The notes under the pieces are model-generated. The model made no database searches, had not been told where the DNA came from, and was given only the letters and a program-made list of their open reading frames with translations. Of a stretch of 64,000 nucleotides of DNA, positions 53,288-62,782 are shown piece by piece. The first letter of the stretch is position 1. Each line of letters begins with the position of its first letter. Origin of the DNA: Alphaproteobacteria bacterium (lineage in GTDB: Bacteria; Pseudomonadota; Alphaproteobacteria; Ferrovibrionales; Ferrovibrionaceae). Made by a program: the position numbers and the translations under genes. The stretch lies in the NCBI GenBank assembly GCA_018336035.1, contig JAGXRD010000098.1, forward strand, positions 101,428 through 165,427. The letters run 5' to 3'.

Positions 53288-54676
53288 TCAGGGCTCCGGC
53301 CAGGCACGGAGCGCTGGGCGCATCTGCTCGTAGATATGCGACATCCGCAGCACGCCGGCATCATCGAACCGGCGGCCGACGATCTGCAGCCCGATCGGCA
53401 GGCCGTCCTCGTCGTAACCGGCGCAGATCGAAGCCGCCGGCTGTTCCGACTGGTTGAACGGCGCGGTGAAGCGGATGTGCTCCGACTTGAACTGCGGGTC
53501 GTTGCCCGGCGCGGCCTCCTCGGCATCATAGGCGGTGATCGGCGAGGTCGGGCTGATCACGTAATCGAAGGGCAGGGTGGCGGCCACGGTCGCCTCGCGC
53601 AGGGCGAAGACCTGGCCCAGCGCGCGCATCGCGTCGACCGCGGTGTAGTTCGCCGCCATGCCGCACCAGGTGGCGATATAGGGCAGCACCTTCGCCTGCC
53701 GTTCCGGCGGCATCGCGGCGAAGTCGGTATAGGCACGGGACTGGAAGAAGGTGTTCAGACCATCGGCCATCGCCTGGGTCATGAAGGGCTTGACCGGTTC
53801 GATCTTCGCGCCGGCCGCTTCAAACAGTTTGGCCGCCTGTTCCACCGCCTTGCGCACCGCCGGCTGGACTGCCAGGCCGAGACCGGCATCCAGCAGCAGG
53901 CCGATCTTCAGGCCCTTCACTTCGCCATCCAGCAATTTGGGGTAGTCGCGCTCGTCGAACGGTAGCGACATGTAATCGCGGCCATCGGGCAGGGTCAGGT
54001 GGTTCATCAGCATCGCGCTGTCCATCACCGTGCGGGTCATCGGCCCGGTCACGCGGCCGAGGAAGGGCGGATTGATCGGGATGCGGCCGAGGCTGGGCTT
54101 GAGCGCGAAGATGCCGTTATAGGCTGCCGGCAGGCGCACCGAGCCGCCGATATCGGTGCCGAGCGCCAGCGGGCCATAGCCGGCGGCGATGGCGGCGCCG
54201 GCGCCGGACGACGAGCCGGCGGTGTTGCGCTTGAGGTTCCAGGGATTGCGCGTGGTGCCGTGCAGGCTCGACACGCCCGAGGCCAGCATGCCGAAATCCG
54301 GCATCGTGGTCTTGCCCAGAAATACGCAGCCGGCTTCGCGCACCCGCGCCGCTGGCGGCGCGTCCACGGCACTCGGCGTCAGGATGGCGGCAGCCGTGCC
54401 GACCGGCGTCGGCACGCCCTTGCTGGCGATATTCTCCTTCAGCGTGATCGGCACGCCGTCCAGCGGGCTGAGCTGCCGGCCCTTGCGCCAGCGCTGCTCC
54501 GAGGCCTTGGCCTGTGCCAGCGCGCCCTCGGCATCGACGACATACATGGCGTTGATCTTCGGCTCCCAGGCCTCAATGCGCTTCAGCGCGGCCCTGGTGG
54601 CTTCGACCGGCGAAATCGCGCCGGTGCGGTATCCCATCCAGAGCTGGTGGGCGCTCAGGTCATGCAGGTCGGTCAT
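53288..54676 (-). CDS. Amidase signature family enzyme
   Basis: 462 aa. Catalytic Lys80 (ITLKENIAS), cis-Ser156 (AGSSSGAG) and nucleophile Ser179 (GTDIGGSVR). Distinct from the amidase at 39.6-40.9 kb. It is followed upstream on the same strand by an M20 peptidase and a peptide ABC importer, so it probably hydrolyses an imported amide or gamma-glutamyl-type compound in the cytoplasm. Last gene of that minus-strand operon. Confidence 0.88.
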   Translation of the reverse strand: MTDLHDLSAHQLWMGYRTGAISPVEATRAALKRIEAWEPKINAMYVVDAEGALAQAKASEQRWRKGRQLSPLDGVPITLKENIASKGVPTPVGTAAAILTPSAVDAPPAARVREAGCVFLGKTTMPDFGMLASGVSSLHGTTRNPWNLKRNTAGSSSGAGAAIAAGYGPLALGTDIGGSVRLPAAYNGIFALKPSLGRIPINPPFLGRVTGPMTRTVMDSAMLMNHLTLPDGRDYMSLPFDERDYPKLLDGEVKGLKIGLLLDAGLGLAVQPAVRKAVEQAAKLFEAAGAKIEPVKPFMTQAMADGLNTFFQSRAYTDFAAMPPERQAKVLPYIATWCGMAANYTAVDAMRALGQVFALREATVAATLPFDYVISPTSPITAYDAEEAAPGNDPQFKSEHIRFTAPFNQSEQPAASICAGYDEDGLPIGLQIVGRRFDDAGVLRMSHIYEQMRPALRAWPEP

Positions 54677-54707
54677 GCTGCCTCTCGTTGCGGACGGTTT
54701 TTTATGG

Positions 54708-56000
54708 TTATGCCAGACGATTGACGCCGCACCAGCGCGCGGTGAACAGCGCCAGCACGGTGGCCACCTGCATCATGCTGTCGATCGAGACCCATTCGTC
54801 GATGCCATGGATATTGGCGGCGACGGGGCCATAGCAGGTGGCGGGTGTGTTGCCATAGAGATTGAAGAAGCGTGCATCGGTAGTGCCGGTGAAGGCGCGC
54901 TTTTCGATGTCGCTGCCGGTCACGCTGCGGTGGCAGTCGGTCAGCGCGGTCACCACCGGCGCATTCATGTCGAGCACGAACCCCTCGGCCTGGAAGCCTT
55001 CATAGACGATCCGGTAATCCAGGCTGTTATTCTGCGGATGGCGGCGATGCGCCTCGGCGAACAGTTTTTCCACGGTCTCGCGCACTTCGGTCGGGCTGAT
55101 GCCGGGATAGAAACCGAGGCGGATATCGGCGCGACAGGCCGTCGGCACCGAGGAAGCCCATTCGCCGCCCTGGATCTTGCCGAGGTTGAAATTCACCGGA
55201 TGCTCGTGGCCGCGATAATGCTCGTGCCGGCCGTCCGGGGCATTCCACTGATGCTCCAGCTTCTTCAGCTCGCTGAACATGTAGAGGGCGAAATCGATGG
55301 CGGCGACGCCGGTATGCGCCACCGAGGCATGCACCGGTTTGCCTTCGACCTCCAGCGCCAGCCACATCACGCCCATCTGTGCCACCATCAGGCCGGGCAG
55401 CGGCTCGGGGATGATGGCGGCCTCGGCGCGATAGCCCTGCACCAGGCAAGCCAGTGCGCCATTGCCGGTGCATTCCTCTTCCACCACCGACTGCAGGATC
55501 ACCTCGGCCGCCGGCTCCAGACCCAGTTTGCGCAGCGCCTGCATGGCAATGATATAGCTGACGATGCCGGCCTTCATGTCGCCGGCACCGCGGCCATACA
55601 GCTTGTCGCCGTCGATCCACGGCTCGAATGGCGGCCTGGTCCACAGCGCTTCGGCGCCGACCGGCACGACATCGATATGGCCGTTGAAGATCAGCGATTT
55701 GCCGCGCGTGCCATGGCGCGGCCGGTGCAGGCCGACGATATTGTGCCGGCCATCATAGGAGACGATGGAGGGCGAATAGCCCGGATGGCTTTTGAGCTTC
55801 TCTTCGTCGATGGCGAACTCATCGACCTGCAGGCCCATATTCTCGAAGACGCCGCGCACCAGATCCTGGGCGCTTTTCTCATCGCCCAGCAGCGAGGGGC
55901 ACCGCACCATGTCGGACAGCAGCGCCACGGCGTCGTCGCGCAGGCTTCCGACCGCGTCCCTGATATCCGTCAGATCGACCTGGTCGAGAAGCGCCGCCAT
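54708..56000 (-). CDS. M20 family metallopeptidase (ArgE/DapE/CPG2 type)
   Basis: 430 aa. Two-zinc site: His108 and Asp110 (NGHIDVVP), Asp141 (GAGDMKAG), Glu174/Glu175 (VVEEECTGNG) as base and ligand. A dimerisation insert follows. Cleaves acyl or peptide bonds of small substrates. ATG at 56000 has a GGAGGG ribosome site. Fits intracellular processing of solutes brought in by the importer encoded upstream. Confidence 0.9.
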   Translation of the reverse strand: MAALLDQVDLTDIRDAVGSLRDDAVALLSDMVRCPSLLGDEKSAQDLVRGVFENMGLQVDEFAIDEEKLKSHPGYSPSIVSYDGRHNIVGLHRPRHGTRGKSLIFNGHIDVVPVGAEALWTRPPFEPWIDGDKLYGRGAGDMKAGIVSYIIAMQALRKLGLEPAAEVILQSVVEEECTGNGALACLVQGYRAEAAIIPEPLPGLMVAQMGVMWLALEVEGKPVHASVAHTGVAAIDFALYMFSELKKLEHQWNAPDGRHEHYRGHEHPVNFNLGKIQGGEWASSVPTACRADIRLGFYPGISPTEVRETVEKLFAEAHRRHPQNNSLDYRIVYEGFQAEGFVLDMNAPVVTALTDCHRSVTGSDIEKRAFTGTTDARFFNLYGNTPATCYGPVAANIHGIDEWVSIDSMMQVATVLALFTARWCGVNRLA

Positions 56001-56033
56001 CGCACCCTCCGTGCAGCAGTAAAAAAAGCCGGG

Positions 56034-57647
56034 TTATTGCGCCCGTTCGGCTTCGAGCCAGTGGCGGCCGGGCAGGGCCGCAAACAGCTGCTTGGTGTAA
56101 TCGTGCTGCGGCGCCGCGAACAGCTGCGCCGTTTCGGCGAATTCGACGATCTTGCCACGCTGCATCACGGCAATGCGGTCGCACAGCCGGGCGGCCACGC
56201 GCAGGTCGTGGGTGATGAACAGGATGGCGATGCCGAACTGGTCGCGGATGCTTTCCAGCAGGTCGAGCACTTGCGCCTGCACCGAGACATCGAGCGCCGA
56301 AACGGCTTCGTCGGCCACCAGGATTTCCGGTTCCATGGCCAATGCGCGTGCAATCGCCAGGCGTTGGCGCTGGCCGCCGGAGAACTGGTGCGGATAGCGG
56401 TCGAGCGCATTGACGTCGATGCCGACGATGTTGAGCAGCTTGCGGGCGCGCTCGATCGCCTCGGCGTGCGGAATGCCGTAATTCAGCGGGCCTTCGATGA
56501 TCGACTGCGCCACGGTGCGGCGCGGATTGAGCGAGCGATACGGATCCTGGAACACCACCTGGATGCGGCGGCGGAAGGGATGCAGCTGGCGCACGTTCAG
56601 ATGCGCAATATCGGTATCGTCGAGCAGCACCTGGCCGCCGGTCGGATCGATCAGGCGGGCGACGCAACGCGCTGCCGTCGATTTGCCCGAACCCGACTCA
56701 CCGACGATGCCGAGCGTCTGGCCCTTGTAGAGTTTGAGGTCGATACCGTCGACGGCGCGCACCTCGCGGGTGCCCTTGAACATGCTGCGGGTGACGTAAA
56801 GCTTGCTCAGGTCCTGTGCCTTCAGCACCGGTTCCGAGGTGATCGCGGTGGCGTGGCGCGGCTTCAGGCGCGGCACGGCATTGATCAGCATCTTGGTATA
56901 GTCGTGCTGGGGGCGGTACAGCACATCCTCGGTCTTGCCGCTTTCCACCACTTCGCCGTAGCGCATCACCACCACGCGGTCGGCAATGTCGGCCACGACG
57001 CCGAAATCATGGGTGATGAACAGCACGCCGGTGCCGCGCTTCTGCTGCAATTCGCGCAACAGCAGCAGGATCTGCGCCTGCGTCGTGACGTCCAGGGCCG
57101 TGGTCGGTTCGTCGGCGATCAGCAGTGCCGGTTCGAGCGCCAGCGCCATGGCGATCATGACGCGCTGGCGCTGCCCGCCCGACAACTGGTGCGGATAGGC
57201 ATTCATCAGCCGGGCCGGATCGGGCAGGTGAACGTCGGCAAACAGCTGCTGCACGCGCTCTTCAGCGCTGACGCCCTTGCCCTTCCAGTTGTGGGCTTTC
57301 AGAAGTTCGATCACCTGATCGCCGACGCGATGCACCGGATTGAGCGCGGTCATCGGCTCCTGGAAGATCATTGACATGCGGCTGCCGCGCAGGTCGCGCA
57401 GTCGCGCCTTCGAGGCCTTGCGCAGGTCTTCGCCTTCCAGCCGCACATCGCCGCTGACGATGGGCAGGCTGCCCAGTCCCATCACGGTGCTGGCGGTGAC
57501 TGATTTACCCGAACCGGACTCGCCGACCAGGCAGACGATCTCGCCCGGCATCACCTCGAAGCTGACCTTCTGGACGGCCAGATTGCGGTCGCCGCCCCTG
57601 GGCAGGGCGACCGACAGGTCTTTCACGCTGAGAACCGCAGTGGTCAT
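56034..57647 (-). CDS. Fused oligopeptide ABC transporter ATPase (DppD-DppF/GsiA type)
   Basis: 537 aa with two complete nucleotide-binding domains: Walker A GESGSGKS at 42-49 and 316-323, each followed by [16 protein letters not shown] and LIADEP or VADEAV Walker B. The second domain has the oligopeptide-binding C-terminal extension. GsiA of the glutathione importer has this fused layout. Energises uptake through the two permeases that precede it in the operon, 3 bases upstream. Confidence 0.92.
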   Translation of the reverse strand: MTTAVLSVKDLSVALPRGGDRNLAVQKVSFEVMPGEIVCLVGESGSGKSVTASTVMGLGSLPIVSGDVRLEGEDLRKASKARLRDLRGSRMSMIFQEPMTALNPVHRVGDQVIELLKAHNWKGKGVSAEERVQQLFADVHLPDPARLMNAYPHQLSGGQRQRVMIAMALALEPALLIADEPTTALDVTTQAQILLLLRELQQKRGTGVLFITHDFGVVADIADRVVVMRYGEVVESGKTEDVLYRPQHDYTKMLINAVPRLKPRHATAITSEPVLKAQDLSKLYVTRSMFKGTREVRAVDGIDLKLYKGQTLGIVGESGSGKSTAARCVARLIDPTGGQVLLDDTDIAHLNVRQLHPFRRRIQVVFQDPYRSLNPRRTVAQSIIEGPLNYGIPHAEAIERARKLLNIVGIDVNALDRYPHQFSGGQRQRLAIARALAMEPEILVADEAVSALDVSVQAQVLDLLESIRDQFGIAILFITHDLRVAARLCDRIAVMQRGKIVEFAETAQLFAAPQHDYTKQLFAALPGRHWLEAERAQ

Positions 57648-57650
57648 GGC

Positions 57651-58493
57651 TCAGGCCCCCAGCCGCTTTTTCATGCGCGGATCGAGCGTGTCGCGCAGGC
57701 CGTCGCCCAGGATGTTGACGGCCAGGATGGTGACGGCGAGGAAGCCGCCGGGGAACAGGATGATCCAGGGTGCGCGCTGAAACACCGCGCGGCCCTCGGC
57801 GATGATGTTGCCCCAGGTGGGGATTTCCGGCGGCAGGCCGGCGCCCAGGAAGCTCAGGATGGCCTCCACCAGGATGGCCGAGGCGCAGATATACGTGCCC
57901 TGCACGATCAGCGGCGCAATGGTATTGGGCAGGATGTGCTGGATCAGAATTTTCGGGGTCGGCGTGCCGAGGCCCACGGCGGCCTCCACATAGGGCTCCT
58001 CGCGGATCGACAGCACCACGCCGCGCACCAGCCTGGCGACACGCGGGATTTCCGGGATCACGATGGCGACGATCACGGTCAGCAGCGAGGCGCCGCTCAG
58101 GGAAACCAGCGCAATCGCCAGCAGGATGCCGGGGATAGCCATGATGCCGTCCATGGCGCGCATCATCGGGCCGTCGAGCCAGCGGATATAGCCGGCCACC
58201 AGGCCGATCAGCAGGCCGATGGAGATGGAAATGCTGGCCACCACGGTGCTGACCAGCAGCGAGATACGCGCGCCATGCACCACGCGGGTCCAGACATCGC
58301 GGCCGAGCATGTCGGTGCCCATGAGGAACTGGTCGGACGGACCGCGCAGGCGGAAGCGCGGCGCGATGGTGCCAGGATCATGCTCGGTCAGCAGCGGCGC
58401 GACCAGCGCGACGATCAGCAGCACCAGCAGGATGCCGCCGCCGATCAATACGGAGGGATTGCGGAAAGCCGCATGACGGAAAACCTGCCGCAT
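57651..58493 (-). CDS. Peptide ABC transporter permease (DppC family)
   Basis: 280 aa, about six membrane spans. N-terminal [28 protein letters not shown] style segment and the EAA-like loop [22 protein letters not shown] that docks with the ATPase. [14 protein letters not shown] is the usual DppC/OppC block after the first span. Two bases separate it from the DppB gene. Confidence 0.92.
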   Translation of the reverse strand: MRQVFRHAAFRNPSVLIGGGILLVLLIVALVAPLLTEHDPGTIAPRFRLRGPSDQFLMGTDMLGRDVWTRVVHGARISLLVSTVVASISISIGLLIGLVAGYIRWLDGPMMRAMDGIMAIPGILLAIALVSLSGASLLTVIVAIVIPEIPRVARLVRGVVLSIREEPYVEAAVGLGTPTPKILIQHILPNTIAPLIVQGTYICASAILVEAILSFLGAGLPPEIPTWGNIIAEGRAVFQRAPWIILFPGGFLAVTILAVNILGDGLRDTLDPRMKKRLGA

Positions 58494-58495
58494 GA

Positions 58496-59437
58496 TCAGT
58501 ACCGAATCCTGGGATCGAGCAAGACATAGGCGATGTCGATCGCCAGATTGATCAGCACATAGACACCCGAGAAGACCAGGATCACACCCTGGATGATCGG
58601 ATAGTCGCGGCCGAGCACGGCATCCACCACCAGACGGCCGATGCCGGGGATATTGAACACCGTTTCGGTGATCACCACGCCGCCGATCAGCAGGGCGAAG
58701 CCGATGCCGATCACCGAGACGATCGGGATGGCGGCGTTGCGCAGGGCATGCTTCACCAGCACGACGCGCTCCTTCAGGCCTTTGGCATGGGCGGTGCGGA
58801 TATAGTCCTCGTTCAGCACTTCTAGCATGGCGGTGCGCGTGATGCGGGCGAACAGCGCGATATAGATGAAGCTGAGTGTTACTGTCGGCAGCGCGATGCG
58901 CTCGAGGAAGCCTGGCAGGCCGTCGCGGATCGAGGCGAAGCCTTGGGCCGGGAATAGGTCAAGCTTCATCGAGAAGACATAGACCATGATGTAGCCCAGC
59001 ACGAAAACCGGGATCGAAAAGCCGGCCACCGACAGCGCCATGATGCCGCGGTCGAACCAACTGCCCTGTTTCCAGGCAGCCAGAATGCCCATTGGCACGG
59101 CAACGACGATGGCGAAGATCAGCGTGGTCAGCGCGAGCGACATGGTCGGCTCAACGCGCTGGCTGATCATCATGGTGACGGGCTGCTTGGACAGCACCGA
59201 TTTGCCGAGATCGCCCTGGGCCAGCTGGCCGATCCAGGTGACGAACTGCTCGGGAATCGGGCGATCGAGGCCAAGATCGGCACGGATCTCGGCGATGATC
59301 TCCGGCGTGGCGGTGTCGCCGGCCAGGATCGCAGCCGGATCGCCCGGGCTCAGGCGCAGCAGCAGGAAAACGAAAATGGCCACCACCCCCATGACGGGGA
59401 TGGCGGCCAGCAGACGGGAAAGAACGAGACGCAACAT
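58496..59437 (-). CDS. Peptide ABC transporter permease (DppB family)
   Basis: 313 aa, six membrane spans. LRLSPGDPAAILAG follows the first span as in DppB/OppB; the cytoplasmic docking loop is RTAHAKGLKERVVLVKHALRNA. Pairs with the DppC protein to form the channel. Second gene of the import operon, 53 bases after the binding-protein gene. Confidence 0.92.
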   Translation of the reverse strand: MLRLVLSRLLAAIPVMGVVAIFVFLLLRLSPGDPAAILAGDTATPEIIAEIRADLGLDRPIPEQFVTWIGQLAQGDLGKSVLSKQPVTMMISQRVEPTMSLALTTLIFAIVVAVPMGILAAWKQGSWFDRGIMALSVAGFSIPVFVLGYIMVYVFSMKLDLFPAQGFASIRDGLPGFLERIALPTVTLSFIYIALFARITRTAMLEVLNEDYIRTAHAKGLKERVVLVKHALRNAAIPIVSVIGIGFALLIGGVVITETVFNIPGIGRLVVDAVLGRDYPIIQGVILVFSGVYVLINLAIDIAYVLLDPRIRY

Positions 59438-59490
59438 GGGTTATAACTACGCAACAATCATGCCAGCGTCACGCTCCATATCCTGACTTC

Positions 59491-61092
59491 TTACTTCTTT
59501 TCGATGTTCCACAGAACATAGGCGGCGCTCGGAAGATTGCCGACCACGTTCTTGCGGATTGCCGACGGCTGGAAGTATTCGCCGAGCGGGATGTAATGCA
59601 CCAGCTCGTAGACGCGCTTCTGCACGGCTTCGGCAATGGCCTTCTGCTTGGCGGCATCCGGCTCGCGGGCGTAGTCGTCACGCAGCTTCTCGATGACCGG
59701 GTCTTCGGTCCAGCCGAAGAAGCCGCCCTGCTTGCCCAGGCCCTTGGTGCCGGCATTGGCAATCGGGTTCATCATATCGGCCGTGCCCCAGGCGGTGTGG
59801 AAGATATGCCAGCCACCCTGATCGATCGGATCCATCTTGGCGCGGCGGCCGACCAGCGTCTGCCAGTCCATCGACTGCACCTCGACATTGACGCCGATCG
59901 CGCGGATCAGCGGCGCCGTCACCAGCGGCAGCTGGTTGATGCTGTTCAGGTCGGTCGGCGCCATGATGACGATCTTCTCGCCCTTGTAGCCGCTTTCCGC
60001 CAGCATCTTCTTGGCCTGGGCGACATTGGCCTTCTTCACACCCACCGCGCCGGCATCGGTCGCCAGCGGGCTGGAGCAGCCGAAGATCGCGCCGCAGACC
60101 TTGTAGTATTCCGGATCGCCGACCTGGGCGGCCAGATAGTCTTCCTGCTGGATGGCATGCAGGATGGCCTGACGCACCTTCACGTTATCCAGCGGCGGCT
60201 GCAGCCAGTTCATGCGCAGCATGTAGTTCATGCCGAGCGGCTGCAGATTGCGGATATCGACGTCCTTGCTCTTCTTCAGTTCCGGCAGCAGGTCGAAGGC
60301 CGGCTGCTCCCAGATATCGACTTCGCCCTTGAGCAGGGCGTTCATCGCCGTCTGCGGATCGGCGATGGTCAGCCATTCGACGCGATCCACCTTGGCAACC
60401 TTGCCGCCGCTGGTGTTGCTGGCAGGCTCGCTGCGCGGCTTGTAGTCCGGGTTCTTCTCGTAAACCACCTTCACGCCGGGCTGGAATTCACCCTTGATGA
60501 AGCGGAACGGGCCCGAACCGATTTCTTCCGGCACATTCTGGCTGGCCGGAGTCGCGGCAATGCGGGCCGGCATGATGAAGGGCACGTTCGAACTGGGCTT
60601 GCCGAGCGAATCGAGCACCAGGCCGTAGGGCTCCTTCAGCACCAGCTGGAAGGTCTTGGCGTCGACTTCCTTCCATTCCTTGGTGTAGGTGAAGAGCTTC
60701 TGGCCCATCGTGTCGTTCTTGCCCCAGCGCGCCAGCGAGGCAATCACGTCGGCCGAGGTGACCGGCGCGCCGTCATGGAATTTCAGGCCGTCGCGCAGCG
60801 TGAAGGTGTAGGTCAGCTTGTCGCCGCTGACCTCGTGCTTCTCCACCATCTGCGGCTTGACCTGCATCTTGTCGTCCACGCTGAACAGCGTGTCGTAGAT
60901 CATGTAGCCATGATTACGCGACATGAAGGCGGTGGTCAGGATCGGATCGGTGACGCGCAGGCCGGCATGCGGGATGAAGCGCAGGGTTTTCTTGTCCTGG
61001 GCAACGGCATCAGCGGCGGCGCCGGCCAGAAGGCCAAGGCCGATACTCAGGCCAATGGCGGATACGAACATTTGGAATCGACGCGAACGCAT
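59491..61092 (-). CDS. Peptide ABC transporter substrate-binding protein (family 5)
   Basis: 533 aa. A Sec-type signal peptide covers about 1-32 (basic MRSRRFQMF, hydrophobic core, AxA-type end AVAQ). The mature domain has the family-5 start with KTLRFIPHAG and FKFHDGAPVTSADV-like block. Captures peptides in the periplasm. ATG at 61092 is preferred over one 18 bases upstream because of the GGGGGAG ribosome site just ahead of it. First gene of the minus-strand import operon. Confidence 0.93.
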   Translation of the reverse strand: MRSRRFQMFVSAIGLSIGLGLLAGAAADAVAQDKKTLRFIPHAGLRVTDPILTTAFMSRNHGYMIYDTLFSVDDKMQVKPQMVEKHEVSGDKLTYTFTLRDGLKFHDGAPVTSADVIASLARWGKNDTMGQKLFTYTKEWKEVDAKTFQLVLKEPYGLVLDSLGKPSSNVPFIMPARIAATPASQNVPEEIGSGPFRFIKGEFQPGVKVVYEKNPDYKPRSEPASNTSGGKVAKVDRVEWLTIADPQTAMNALLKGEVDIWEQPAFDLLPELKKSKDVDIRNLQPLGMNYMLRMNWLQPPLDNVKVRQAILHAIQQEDYLAAQVGDPEYYKVCGAIFGCSSPLATDAGAVGVKKANVAQAKKMLAESGYKGEKIVIMAPTDLNSINQLPLVTAPLIRAIGVNVEVQSMDWQTLVGRRAKMDPIDQGGWHIFHTAWGTADMMNPIANAGTKGLGKQGGFFGWTEDPVIEKLRDDYAREPDAAKQKAIAEAVQKRVYELVHYIPLGEYFQPSAIRKNVVGNLPSAAYVLWNIEKK

Positions 61093-61267
61093 AGCACTCC
61101 CCCTTGTCATTGTTTGATCGCTAATGAAAGCTGATCATGGTCGATGGGTCGCGGTCAAGGGAAGTTTGCCTTTCTGTCGGGCAGTTGCGTCTTTGCCGTT
61201 TCGCTGTGCAGCATGCCTGTTGCCATGGCGTCGGCGGCATAACCCGGAGACATTGATCCATGTCGAT

Positions 61268-61279
61268 GGTTCGTGAACC
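61268..61279. promoter_or_regulatory. Inverted repeat GGTTC-GT-GAACC upstream of the M81 gene
   Basis: A perfect 5-bp inverted repeat with a 2-base centre, 21 bases before the M81 start and inside the 208-base region between the divergent import and M81/gamma-glutamyltransferase operons. It could be a regulator site; spacing differs from the CGTTCA-N5-TGAACG operators, so a different protein is expected. No convincing promoter boxes were assigned here. Confidence 0.3.
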
Positions 61280-61300
61280 TTAGCGAGGGGAATTGGTTCA

Positions 61301-62767
61301 ATGAAAGTATTCATTGCCTGTCTTGGCACGGAAACCAACACCTTCTCGCCGCTGCCGACGGCAGAAGCCGGCTTCCGGGAGTGGATGCTGTATCGCGGTG
61401 ATGCAACCCGGCGGCCGGAGAATTTGTTCTCGGCGCCGTTGCATGTCTGGCGCCGCGCCGCCGAATCGCAACAGGCAGAAGTGGCAGAAAGCCTGTCGGC
61501 TTTCGCGCAGCCGGCCGGCGTGACGGTACGCAAGGTCTATGAAGGCTTCCGTGACGAAATCCTCAGCGACCTGAAAGCGGCCATGCCGGTCGATCTCGTG
61601 CTGCTCAGCCTGCATGGCGCGATGGTGGCGGATGGCTATGATGATTGCGAAGGCGACCTGCTGGAAAAGATTCGCGCCATCGTCGGCCCGAAGGCGGCCG
61701 TGGGCGCCGAACTCGACCTGCATTGCTCGATCACCGAGAAAATGCTGACCAGTGCCGATGCGCTGATCACCTTCAAGGAATACCCGCATACCGACAGCAA
61801 GGAGCGCGCGCAGGAGCTTTACGATATCCTGCTCGCCAAGTATCAGGGCGCGGCAAAGCCGGTGATGGCGGTGTTCGATACCCGCATGATCAATCTCTGG
61901 CGTACGCCGGTCGAACCGATGACCGGCTTCGTCAAGGAGATGCAGGCGCAGGAAGGCAAGGACGGGATTCTCTCCGTGTCCTTCGCGCATGGTTTCCCGA
62001 TGCAGGATGTGCCGGATGCCACCGCCAAGATGATCGTGATCGCCGATGGCGATGCGGCAAAGGCGTCTGCAGTGGCCGAACGCTTCGGCAAAAAAATCTG
62101 GAGCATGCGCGAGCAGACCGCCACGCAGAATCTGAGCATCGATGCCGCATTGGATCGCGCCACGTCATCTGCGGCGAAACGCCCGGTGGTGCTGGCCGAT
62201 GTGACCGACAATCCCGGCGGCGGCGCGCCCGGCGATGCCACGTTCATTCTGCGTCGTATCATTGAGCGTGGAATCAAGAATGTCGCCAGCGGCCTGTACT
62301 GGGATCCGATGGCGGTGCGGTTCTGCTGCGATGCCGGCGAGGGCGCGACGCTCGAGCTGCGTGTCGGCGGCAAATGCGGCGTCACCTCGGGCGATCCGCT
62401 CGATCTGAATGTCACGGTGAAGCGCATCCTGAAGGATGCCATGCAGCCGGCGCTGAGTGGCGACGTGCCCATCGGCGATGCCGTCTGGGTACAGGTGAAT
62501 GGAGATGTCGATCTCGTGCTGATCTCGACCCGCACGCAGACCTTCCATCCCGGCGCTTTCACGCAGTTCGGCATCGACCTGACATCGAAGGCCATCGTGG
62601 TGGTGAAGTCGACGCAGCATTTCCATGCCGGCTTTGCGCCGATGGCGGGCGAGATCCTGCATGTGCAGGCGCCGGGCGCGATGCGCTCCGACTTCGCCGA
62701 GATTCCGTTCCAGAAGGTGCGCGGGCCCTACTGGCCGCGCGTCGCCGATCCTTTCGCAGCCGAATAA
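61301..62767 (+). CDS. M81 family metallopeptidase (MlrC-like)
   Basis: 488 aa. The family includes MlrC, which finishes microcystin breakdown, but most members have unknown substrates. LGTETNTFSP (8-17), ELDLHCSITEKM with probable zinc ligands Asp and His, and VTDNPGGGAPGDATFILR near 300 are the conserved blocks. Divergent from the peptide importer and followed by a gamma-glutamyltransferase, so breakdown of an imported unusual peptide is likely. Confidence 0.9.
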   Translation: MKVFIACLGTETNTFSPLPTAEAGFREWMLYRGDATRRPENLFSAPLHVWRRAAESQQAEVAESLSAFAQPAGVTVRKVYEGFRDEILSDLKAAMPVDLVLLSLHGAMVADGYDDCEGDLLEKIRAIVGPKAAVGAELDLHCSITEKMLTSADALITFKEYPHTDSKERAQELYDILLAKYQGAAKPVMAVFDTRMINLWRTPVEPMTGFVKEMQAQEGKDGILSVSFAHGFPMQDVPDATAKMIVIADGDAAKASAVAERFGKKIWSMREQTATQNLSIDAALDRATSSAAKRPVVLADVTDNPGGGAPGDATFILRRIIERGIKNVASGLYWDPMAVRFCCDAGEGATLELRVGGKCGVTSGDPLDLNVTVKRILKDAMQPALSGDVPIGDAVWVQVNGDVDLVLISTRTQTFHPGAFTQFGIDLTSKAIVVVKSTQHFHAGFAPMAGEILHVQAPGAMRSDFAEIPFQKVRGPYWPRVADPFAAE

Positions 62768-62782
62768 ACCCAGAGAGTGTCC

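Noticed and set aside
54189..57374. A 1061-codon open frame on the plus strand
   Set aside because: It lies opposite the M20 peptidase and ABC ATPase genes, which have clear motifs; its own translation is His/Arg/Ala-rich with no family resemblance. It is an antisense artefact of high-GC coding sequence.
59596..61134. A 512-codon plus-strand open frame
   Set aside because: Complement of the substrate-binding protein gene, which has a signal peptide and ribosome site; the antisense frame has neither.
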